Shown here one piece after another: positions 1 to 4,470 of a DNA stretch of 5,022 bases. Source of the stretch: Alphaproteobacteria bacterium (lineage in GTDB: Bacteria > Pseudomonadota > Alphaproteobacteria > Paracaedibacterales > JAKBAR01); the NCBI GenBank assembly GCA_019745755.1, contig JAIESS010000181.1, forward strand, positions 1 through 5,022. The letters are read 5' to 3'. A program made the translations under genes and the position numbers. The notes under the pieces were generated by a model. It did not search any database and was not told the DNA's origin. It saw only the letters and a list, made by a program, of their open reading frames with translations. How positions within the stretch are numbered: the stretch's first letter is position 1; every line of letters begins with the position of its first letter.

Positions 1-269
1 GTTATGGTGAAAAGTTTAAAAAAAGTATGGAAGCCCATTTGCCCGCAATAGGAAGCCAGATAGATTTACTGTACCGAAATTTTGACAATCCAAATCTTAT
101 CTCCGTGGATTGGACGAATCCAGGCTATAAAATTTATCTCCAACACCTCATGGACCAATTGCATCCAAAAGAAGAGCGCGATTGCCTTGCAACCCTGACC
201 TCGGGAGATAGTCGTTACAAGGCATGGCTTGCACTATTTTGCGACCATATAACTAACACAAAAGAATAA
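1..269 (+). CDS. Hypothetical protein, C-terminal part (5' end outside window)
   Basis: The reading frame is open from the left edge (first full codon at 3) to a TAA at 267-269. The codons before the first ATG at 27 read YGEKFKKS without a stop, and no Shine-Dalgarno sequence precedes that ATG, only A-rich sequence. The gene therefore most likely starts upstream of the window, although a short 80-residue protein from 27 cannot be excluded. The visible ~88 residues are soluble and mixed-charge, with no membrane segment. They include an aromatic-rich stretch (YKAWLALF) near the C-terminus. I do not recognise the family and assign no function. The gene lies upstream of trcR on the same strand with a 109-bp gap. 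No U-tract terminator follows it, so read-through into trcR is possible. Confidence 0.5.
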   Translation, partial: YGEKFKKSMEAHLPAIGSQIDLLYRNFDNPNLISVDWTNPGYKIYLQHLMDQLHPKEERDCLATLTSGDSRYKAWLALFCDHITNTKE

Positions 270-313
270 AGTGGCGTTAAAGGACAAAAATCATAGGGCT
301 CATCCAACAAACA

Positions 314-343
314 CATAGCAATTGCCCCTAAGAAATTGCTATG
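314..343. repeat. Perfect 10-bp inverted repeat in the trcR leader
   Basis: CATAGCAATT (314-323) and AATTGCTATG (334-343) are exact reverse complements separated by 10 nt (GCCCCTAAGA). As RNA this would be a 10-bp hairpin. No T-run follows, so it is not a standard intrinsic terminator. It ends 36 bp before the trcR start codon and could be a 5'-UTR hairpin, a dimeric regulator's operator, or a weak end signal for the upstream gene. The symmetry is seen directly; the function is unknown. Confidence 0.6.
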
Positions 344-369
344 AATGTGTATACGTATTGAAATTTTAT

Positions 370-374
370 GGAGG
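370..374 (+). promoter_or_regulatory. Ribosome binding site that sets the trcR start
   Basis: GGAGG lies 4 nt before the ATG at 379. It favours this start over the in-frame ATG at 322, which would add 19 residues encoded by the leader hairpin region and lacks a ribosome binding site. An overlapping ATG at 368, in another frame, has no such support. Confidence 0.75.
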
Positions 375-378
375 TTCC

Positions 379-906
379 ATGGCGCTGCCCCTTATGCAAA
401 GAGCAACGGCCGTCTGGCTTATTGAAAATACAAGTCTTCAGTTTGATCAAATCGCTGTATTTTGTGGATTGCATCCCCTTGAAGTCCAAGCTATCGCCGA
501 TGGTGAAGCTTCTGTGGGCATGGTTGGGCTTGACCCTGTGGTATCAGGACAGTTAACTCAGGCAGAGATTGAACGCTGTGAAGCGGATCCAAGTGCTGAT
601 CTAGTACTGACACCCCCTGTTGATGCCGCGACAATTTTGGGTAAGAAAAAGAGCCGCTATACCCCTGTGGCGCGACGTCATGAACGCCCTGATGCTATTG
701 CGTGGTTCTTGAAGTACCACCCCGAGATACCTGAATCAAAATTTTGTAAGCTCCTTGGTACGACGAAAAATATGGTGAATGCGGTGCGTACAAGAACACA
801 CTGGAATGCCGGTAATATTAAACCTAAAAGCCCTGTCTTGCTTGGTTTTTGCTCCCAGCTCGAGCTGGATCAATTGATCGCTGAATCTGCTCCGAAGTCT
901 GTTTAA
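379..906 (+). CDS. trcR: TrcR / DUF1013 family transcriptional regulator
   Basis: This 175-residue protein matches the alphaproteobacterial DUF1013 family, annotated in databases as the cell cycle transcriptional regulator TrcR. From memory of the family, the hallmark segments are all present. These are MALPLMQRATAVWLIENT at the N-terminus, FCGLHPLEVQAIADGE (about 28-43), GLDPVVSGQLTQAEIERCEAD (50-70), YTPVARRHERPDAIAWF (94-110) and LLGTTKNMVNAVRTRTHWN (125-143). Two stretches look like helix-turn-helix units: residues about 21-43 and 119-141, consistent with a cytoplasmic DNA-binding role. The N-terminal match and the GGAGG at 370-374 fix the start at 379 rather than the longer 322 option. 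Length is about normal for the family. The gene is followed directly by a hairpin terminator, so it is the last gene of its transcript. A hairpin and an ATGTGTATAC motif sit in its leader. The family call is firm; the regulatory targets in this organism are unknown. Confidence 0.9.
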   Translation: MALPLMQRATAVWLIENTSLQFDQIAVFCGLHPLEVQAIADGEASVGMVGLDPVVSGQLTQAEIERCEADPSADLVLTPPVDAATILGKKKSRYTPVARRHERPDAIAWFLKYHPEIPESKFCKLLGTTKNMVNAVRTRTHWNAGNIKPKSPVLLGFCSQLELDQLIAESAPKSV

Positions 907-934
907 TTCATTCAAAATATTCGGTAAAAGAGAC

Positions 935-956
935 CCCGTTTCGGCGGGTTTTTTTT
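935..956 (+). terminator. Intrinsic terminator after trcR
   Basis: CCCG (935-938) pairs with CGGG (945-948) around a TTTCGG loop, followed by eight Ts (949-956). It lies 28 bp after the trcR stop. The stem is short, but the GC-rich hairpin plus U-tract is typical. The right arm and tail nearly match the terminator at 1686-1706. Confidence 0.8.
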
Positions 957-968
957 ATGTGTATACAC
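957..968. promoter_or_regulatory. GTGTATACAC palindrome next to a candidate -35 box
   Basis: GTGTATACAC (959-968) is a perfect 10-bp palindrome starting 2 bp after the terminator T-run and ending 1 bp before a TTGACA hexamer. The sequence ATGTGTATAC (957-966) also occurs exactly at 345-354 upstream of trcR. A shared operator is possible but unproven. Confidence 0.35.
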
Positions 969-969
969 C

Positions 970-1003
970 TTGACAGAATTAATTGATTTATTTAAGTTAT
1001 AAA
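970..1003 (+). promoter_or_regulatory. Candidate promoter of the exported-protein gene
   Basis: A consensus -35 hexamer, TTGACA, lies at 970-975. The best -10 options are imperfect: TTTAAG at 991-996 (15-bp spacer, 4 of 6 matches) or TATAAA at 998-1003 (22-bp spacer, too long by the usual rule). An independent promoter is expected here, because a terminator lies just upstream and a gene starts at 1045. Confidence 0.4.
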
Positions 1004-1044
1004 AATATATAAATATATATAAATTTTATTAAAAAGGAGCGATT

Positions 1045-1608
1045 ATGAAAAAATATTACAAAACTTTGGCGCTTACAGTGCTATGTACTGTTATGAATTT
1101 TTCATCGTTATTTGCTGCAGAAGCAATAGAAGGATTTGATGCGTTGTGTTTACGCTATAAAGGGCTTACGCCAGCTTCACGTGAAGAAAACAGGCTTGTC
1201 AATGGACAGCGTTATGCTATTGGACGTCCATCAATTACTGCAATGATCGCATTTAAAGAAAAATTAGCAAAGGATCCTACGGCTATCCCAACAACGGATG
1301 AGCGTAATGCAGTGGCTCTTTGTTTAGCAGCAACTGAAAAAGTTATGGAGGATCAAAATACAACACTCATGCCTTATTATAAATCAGACGGGTCTAACGT
1401 TAGTATTAAGAGTCTTAAGGAAAATTTTTTTGTGTCTTATGATACAGAAACAAAAAAATTTCGTGGTCGTGGGGCTGAATCCGAACCCGTTCTTTTTGCA
1501 TATGAAGAGCTTATAACTCTCAAGGAAAATATTATTTCCAATGAAAATCCATCAAAAAGTGCACTGATTTTAGTGTCCACGCTAGAAATTAAAACGGAAG
1601 ATCAATAG
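1045..1608 (+). CDS. Small exported protein of unknown function
   Basis: This 187-residue protein begins with a classic Sec signal peptide: charged MKKYYK, hydrophobic core LALTVLCTVMNFSSLF, and an A-x-A region at 24-27 (FAAEA), so cleavage near residue 24-27 is likely. The mature part is about 160 residues, soluble and mixed-charge. It has just two cysteines (35 and 93) after the signal, which could form a disulfide in the periplasm. No lipobox, repeat or catalytic motif is apparent, and I do not recognise the family. The start is supported by AGGAG at 1035-1039, 5 nt before ATG. The gene appears monocistronic: a terminator and candidate promoter lie upstream and a strong terminator lies downstream. 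A 39-nt stretch of only A and T (997-1035) precedes the ribosome binding site. It could be a lineage-specific envelope or secreted factor, but this is inference from location only. Confidence 0.8.
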   Translation: MKKYYKTLALTVLCTVMNFSSLFAAEAIEGFDALCLRYKGLTPASREENRLVNGQRYAIGRPSITAMIAFKEKLAKDPTAIPTTDERNAVALCLAATEKVMEDQNTTLMPYYKSDGSNVSIKSLKENFFVSYDTETKKFRGRGAESEPVLFAYEELITLKENIISNENPSKSALILVSTLEIKTEDQ

Positions 1609-1675
1609 TGTCATTACTTTAACAATGATGGGTTTGATTCATCTAAAATTTTTTATGTTTGCCTGATAACCTTAC

Positions 1676-1706
1676 AAAAATCCCGCCCGCTTCGGCGGGT
1701 TTTTTT
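1676..1706 (+). terminator. Intrinsic terminator after the exported-protein gene
   Basis: CCCGC (1686-1690) and GCGGG (1695-1699) close a TTCG tetraloop, followed by seven Ts (1700-1706). An A5 run (1676-1680) could extend the stem by pairing with the Ts across a small bulge. It lies about 70 bp after the stop codon. This is the strongest canonical terminator in the window. Confidence 0.9.
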
Positions 1707-1857
1707 ATGTGAAAAATATTTCTATTTTTTTTGTTTTCTTAAGAGAAAATTAACTCTTTAGTCGTAAATTAATGAGTAGGAGAGTGATATTCATTCTGAT
1801 TTTTTTTGTGCTAAACCGCATGATTTGATCAGATATTTTAAATTATAGGAGCCTTTT

Positions 1858-2949
1858 ATGACTGAGAAAAAAACAAAAACTAATGGCGCTGAGCAAGGTT
1901 TAAAACCTGTTGCCATTGCCCTTCAGGGCGGGGGATCCCATGGTGCATTTAGTTGGGGTGTCATGGATCGTCTCCTCGAAGATGGTCGCTTCAAAATTGA
2001 AGGCCTCACAGGGACGAGTGCGGGTGGTATGAATGCCGTTGCTGTTGCGCAAGGTCTTATGAAGGGCGGCAACCAACAGGCGCGTGAAGAACTTCGCAAT
2101 TTCTGGCAAGAAATTTCAAATGTCGGAAAGCATAGCTCCCTTAATAATCGTGGACCCGTTGATAAGATGATGGGTAAATATACGATGTATAATTCCCCTG
2201 GTTTTATGATTTTTGATCTTCTCAGCCGTATGTTTTCTCCCTATGAACTTAATCCATCAGGTCATGATCCTCTTAAAGAAACCATTGAAAAGTGTTTTGA
2301 TTTTGACAAGCTCCGTAAATATAAAGACTGCAAAGTTTATCTTTGTGCAACCCATGTGTTTTCAGGGCGCCTCAAGGTATTTAGTCTGGATGAAATGCGG
2401 GTTGAATGCCTTCTTGCAACGGCCTGTCTTCCAACGATTCATAATGCCATCAAGGTTGACGGTGAGTATTATTGGGACGGTGGATTTATTGGCAATCCTG
2501 TATTCTTCCCACTCATTTATAATTGCGAAACACCTGATATTATTATGATTCAGTTAAATCCAACGGTTCGTAATACATTGCCAACAACATCACGCCAAAT
2601 TGGTGATCGTTTAAATGAAATTACAAATAATGCGTCCGTTGTACGTGAAATGCGCGCCATTAGCTTTATCAGTGACCTTATCGATCAAGGGCTCCTTGAT
2701 AAAAATAAAGTGAAGCGTGTTCATATGCACGTTATCGAGGATGAAGAAGTATTCCAAGAGCTTGGATGGTCAAGTAAATTGAATACGGAATGGGAATTCT
2801 TAACTCACCTTTTTGAAAAAGGACGCAGAGCTGCGGACAAGTGGATTAAGGAAAACTATGACAATGTTGGTAAAAAGACCACAGCGCCCATGAAAGAACA
2901 TTTTGTAGGTGATACAACCGCCAGCAAACATATTCATAAGCATATATAA
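1858..2949 (+). CDS. Patatin-like phospholipase family protein
   Basis: This 363-residue predicted lipid acyl hydrolase has the complete patatin catalytic set. The glycine-rich oxyanion loop is GGGSHG (24-29). The nucleophile elbow is G-T-S-A-G (52-56) with Ser54, and the second dyad residue is Asp207 in DGG (207-209). Such enzymes cleave acyl esters of phospholipids or other lipids. No signal peptide or membrane helix is seen, so it should be cytosolic unless exported by another route. Conserved-looking stretches such as SPGFMIFDLLSRMFSPYE, WDGGFIGNP and SSKLNTEWEFLTHL resemble, from memory, the ~340-370-residue alphaproteobacterial patatins often found beside 3-hydroxybutyrate dehydrogenase genes. 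That neighbour is not visible here. The C-terminus is a short histidine-rich tail (SKHIHKHI). AGGAG at 1847-1851, 6 nt before ATG, supports the start. The gene is monocistronic, as a terminator lies upstream and a stem-loop with a T-run downstream. Patatins in intracellular relatives can be effectors, but nothing in the sequence shows that here. Confidence 0.9.
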   Translation: MTEKKTKTNGAEQGLKPVAIALQGGGSHGAFSWGVMDRLLEDGRFKIEGLTGTSAGGMNAVAVAQGLMKGGNQQAREELRNFWQEISNVGKHSSLNNRGPVDKMMGKYTMYNSPGFMIFDLLSRMFSPYELNPSGHDPLKETIEKCFDFDKLRKYKDCKVYLCATHVFSGRLKVFSLDEMRVECLLATACLPTIHNAIKVDGEYYWDGGFIGNPVFFPLIYNCETPDIIMIQLNPTVRNTLPTTSRQIGDRLNEITNNASVVREMRAISFISDLIDQGLLDKNKVKRVHMHVIEDEEVFQELGWSSKLNTEWEFLTHLFEKGRRAADKWIKENYDNVGKKTTAPMKEHFVGDTTASKHIHKHI

Positions 2950-3000
2950 CAGATAGAAGGGAACGAGCTTTTTAAAGAAGAAGGTTTTTTCCCCCAGAGC

Positions 3001-3042
3001 TACTTCCATCTCTCTCCCTCCAACCACTAAGAGATGGAAGTA
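3001..3042. repeat. Perfect 13-bp inverted repeat between convergent genes
   Basis: TACTTCCATCTCT (3001-3013) and AGAGATGGAAGTA (3030-3042) are exact reverse complements with a 16-nt pyrimidine/A-rich spacer. On either strand the hairpin lacks a following T-run, so it is not a standard intrinsic terminator. It sits 51 bp after the patatin stop and 19 bp beyond the crotonase stop. It may shield the 3' ends of either mRNA or be a remnant of a dispersed palindromic element. Confidence 0.7.
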
Positions 3043-3052
3043 CCCTAACCAG

Positions 3053-3093
3053 CGCCCTTTCTCACGTATGAACAAAGTGAGGGGGGCGTTTTT
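3053..3093 (+). terminator. Terminator for the patatin gene, overlapping the crotonase 3' end
   Basis: The outer stem is CGCCC (3053-3057) with GGGCG (3084-3088). The inner stem is CTCAC (3061-3065) with GTGAG (3077-3081). TTT faces GG between them, allowing two G-U pairs and one bulged T. An 11-nt loop (3066-3076) closes the structure, and five Ts (3089-3093) follow on the plus strand. The right arm also encodes the last residues of the minus-strand crotonase, so the two genes share sequence at their 3' ends. No T-run follows on the minus strand, so the signal looks one-directional. Confidence 0.6.
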
Positions 3094-3817
3094 CAATAAA
3101 AGCCCGTAACCCTTCGTGAGCATCATTTAAAAGCAATAGCTCTTTAAAAGTATTGCGTTCACTTCTAAGGTAATGATCATGTTCGGGGCTGCTATCATAA
3201 TGTTTTTTTAACAGTTTTTTTGTGGCCTTTACAGCAGGCATAGAAAGTTTTTCAATATGTTCTCCTATCTCAAAGGCTTTTTTTAGGAGATCCTCATGCC
3301 GTACAACTGTATTGAGAAGACCATAATCACAGGCCTTTGCCGCGGTGATAAGCTCCCCTGTCACACATAGTTCAAAGGTTCTATGATAACCAAGAATCTG
3401 CGTGAGACGAAGCGTTCCTCCGCATCCGGGCAATAGTGCTAGCTTGATTTCCGGTTGCCCCAAAAGTGTTCGATCCGTCCCAATAAGAATATCTCCCATA
3501 AGGGCAATTTCAAGACCTCCTCCAAGAACATAACCATCAAGAGCCATAATGATGGGTTTGGATAACGTTGCCACAACCTCCCAAGGGGCAAGCCAATGAT
3601 CAATTTCATCGGGTAAAAGATCGATGAGTTCATCTAAGGCAGCCCCTACGGAAAAAGCTTTTTCCCCACCGGATACAATAATAACACGAATGTTTGGATC
3701 TGTGTCGCCGTCTTCGAGAGCCTTAGCAAGTGCTGTGGAAAATTGATGGCTCAGCTTATTCAAGCCATGATTAAGCGTAAGATGAAGAATGTGGCCTTTG
3801 ACATGGGTTGATATCAT
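3062..3817 (-). CDS. Enoyl-CoA hydratase/isomerase family protein (crotonase)
   Basis: This 251-residue crotonase is close to the usual ~255-260 residues. Aligned by motif to rat mitochondrial enoyl-CoA hydratase, both catalytic acids are kept. Glu103 in GGGLEIAL corresponds to Glu144, and Glu123 in GQPEIKLALLPGCGGTLRL corresponds to Glu164. The oxyanion-hole segments are also present: AFSVGA with Ala59, and Gly100 of the GGG. The C-terminus has the usual EGLRAFIEKRPPHF ending. It most likely hydrates trans-2-enoyl-CoA to 3-hydroxyacyl-CoA in the cytosol, in fatty-acid or other acyl-CoA degradation. Substrate range cannot be read from the sequence, and other crotonase activities remain possible. 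The residue after Ala59 is Ala where the rat enzyme has Asp. The start at 3817 is the only reasonable one: an in-frame stop lies 9 nt upstream and the N-terminus fits the family. No clear Shine-Dalgarno sequence precedes it. The gene is divergent from pdxH and convergent with the patatin gene, so it is probably transcribed alone. Confidence 0.9.
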   Translation of the reverse strand: MISTHVKGHILHLTLNHGLNKLSHQFSTALAKALEDGDTDPNIRVIIVSGGEKAFSVGAALDELIDLLPDEIDHWLAPWEVVATLSKPIIMALDGYVLGGGLEIALMGDILIGTDRTLLGQPEIKLALLPGCGGTLRLTQILGYHRTFELCVTGELITAAKACDYGLLNTVVRHEDLLKKAFEIGEHIEKLSMPAVKATKKLLKKHYDSSPEHDHYLRSERNTFKELLLLNDAHEGLRAFIEKRPPHFVHT

Positions 3818-3883
3818 GGGTGACAGTCACGTAAAAATCTCTTAAGTTAAGTTAATCATGTTCTCCCCTATTGGAAAAGCCCC
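3818..3883. promoter_or_regulatory. Divergent crotonase/pdxH intergenic region with palindrome
   Basis: These 66 bp must hold start signals for one or both divergent genes unless the promoters lie inside coding sequence. I see GTGAC-A-GTCAC (3820-3830), an odd-centred 11-bp palindrome starting 2 bp upstream of the crotonase start codon. I also see the 5-bp-period run TTAAGTTAAGTTAA (3842-3855). No convincing -35/-10 pair is found on either strand. The palindrome's position would suit a repressor site for the crotonase, but this is inference. Confidence 0.35.
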
Positions 3884-4459
3884 ATGACAGATCCGTTTGA
3901 CCTTTTTACATTATGGTTTAAAGAAGCATGCCTGCGTGAGGAATCCTATCCTGATGCCATGTGTGTTTCAACGGTTTCAAAAGAAGGTCAACCAAGCTCG
4001 CGGCAAGTGCTTCTTAAACATTATTCCCATGAGGGATTTGTCTTTTTTACGAACACACAAAGCCGCAAGGGAAAAGATATTGCAGATAATCCCAATGTTG
4101 CTTTGAATTTTTATTGGAAAAGCATCAAGCGCCAGATTCGTATTGAAGGAGAAGCTCATAGAGTTTCCGATGCGTTGGCAAATGAGTATTTTATAACGCG
4201 CCCTGGGGAAAGCAAGATTGGTGCTTGGGCTTCTAAACAATCAAAAATACTGCCCTCCAGAGACGAGCTCGATCAAGCCATTAGTTTTTATGCAGCAGAG
4301 TTCCAAGATGAGCCTATCACCCGCCCACCCCATTGGTCAGGTTATTGTATTGTGCCAAAACTTTTTGAATTTTGGACGGAATTGCCCTTTCGCCTTCATG
4401 ACCGAACTGTTTTTCAAAAAGACAGTGATGGTTGGCAAACGTTTAAACTGTATCCTTAA
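3884..4459 (+). CDS. pdxH: Pyridoxamine 5'-phosphate oxidase
   Basis: PdxH is the FMN-dependent cytosolic enzyme that oxidises pyridoxamine or pyridoxine 5'-phosphate to pyridoxal 5'-phosphate, the last step of de novo and salvage vitamin B6 synthesis. The 191-residue protein carries the family's segments in order. These are SSRQVLLKHY (38-47) and FVFFTNTQSRKGKDI (52-66) around the FMN and substrate phosphate sites, QIRIEGEAHRV (84-94), YFITRPGESKIGAWASKQS (102-120), PPHWSGYCIVP (148-158), FEFWTELPFRLHDR (161-174) and the terminal W-x4-LYP. Arg170 and His172 in RLHDR match the E. coli substrate-binding Arg197 and His199. It is shorter than the 218-residue E. coli enzyme only at the N-terminus, as in other alphaproteobacteria. 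Only a weak ribosome binding site (GGAA at 3873-3876) precedes the ATG. The gene ends 11 bp from the convergent ubiA stop, and I see no clear terminator there. Confidence 0.95.
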   Translation: MTDPFDLFTLWFKEACLREESYPDAMCVSTVSKEGQPSSRQVLLKHYSHEGFVFFTNTQSRKGKDIADNPNVALNFYWKSIKRQIRIEGEAHRVSDALANEYFITRPGESKIGAWASKQSKILPSRDELDQAISFYAAEFQDEPITRPPHWSGYCIVPKLFEFWTELPFRLHDRTVFQKDSDGWQTFKLYP

Positions 4460-4470
4460 AATATCTTTTT

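Noticed and set aside
314..343. Leader hairpin as an intrinsic terminator of the gene at 1-269
   Set aside because: The sequence after the right arm (AATGTGTATAC) has no T-run, so the standard terminator model does not fit.
322..378. Longer trcR form starting at ATG 322
   Set aside because: No ribosome binding site precedes it, the extra residues do not fit the family N-terminus, and they overlap the leader hairpin. ATG 379 has GGAGG 4 nt upstream.
1772..1828. Possible 18-residue hydrophobic peptide (MSRRVIFILIFF...) upstream of the patatin gene
   Set aside because: No ribosome binding site precedes ATG 1772, and the T-rich sequence gives hydrophobic residues by default.
2800..3126. Minus-strand 108-residue frame across the patatin/crotonase junction
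   Set aside because: It overlaps the ends of two well-supported genes in other frames and spans both stem-loops; no family or ribosome binding site was seen.
3798..3803. TTGACA as a -35 box for pdxH
   Set aside because: It lies inside the crotonase 5' coding end, and no acceptable -10 box follows at 15-19 bp spacing (TGACAG at 17 bp is a poor match).
3977..4240. Minus-strand 87-residue frame inside pdxH
   Set aside because: It lies entirely within pdxH, whose protein is clearly real, and has no independent support.
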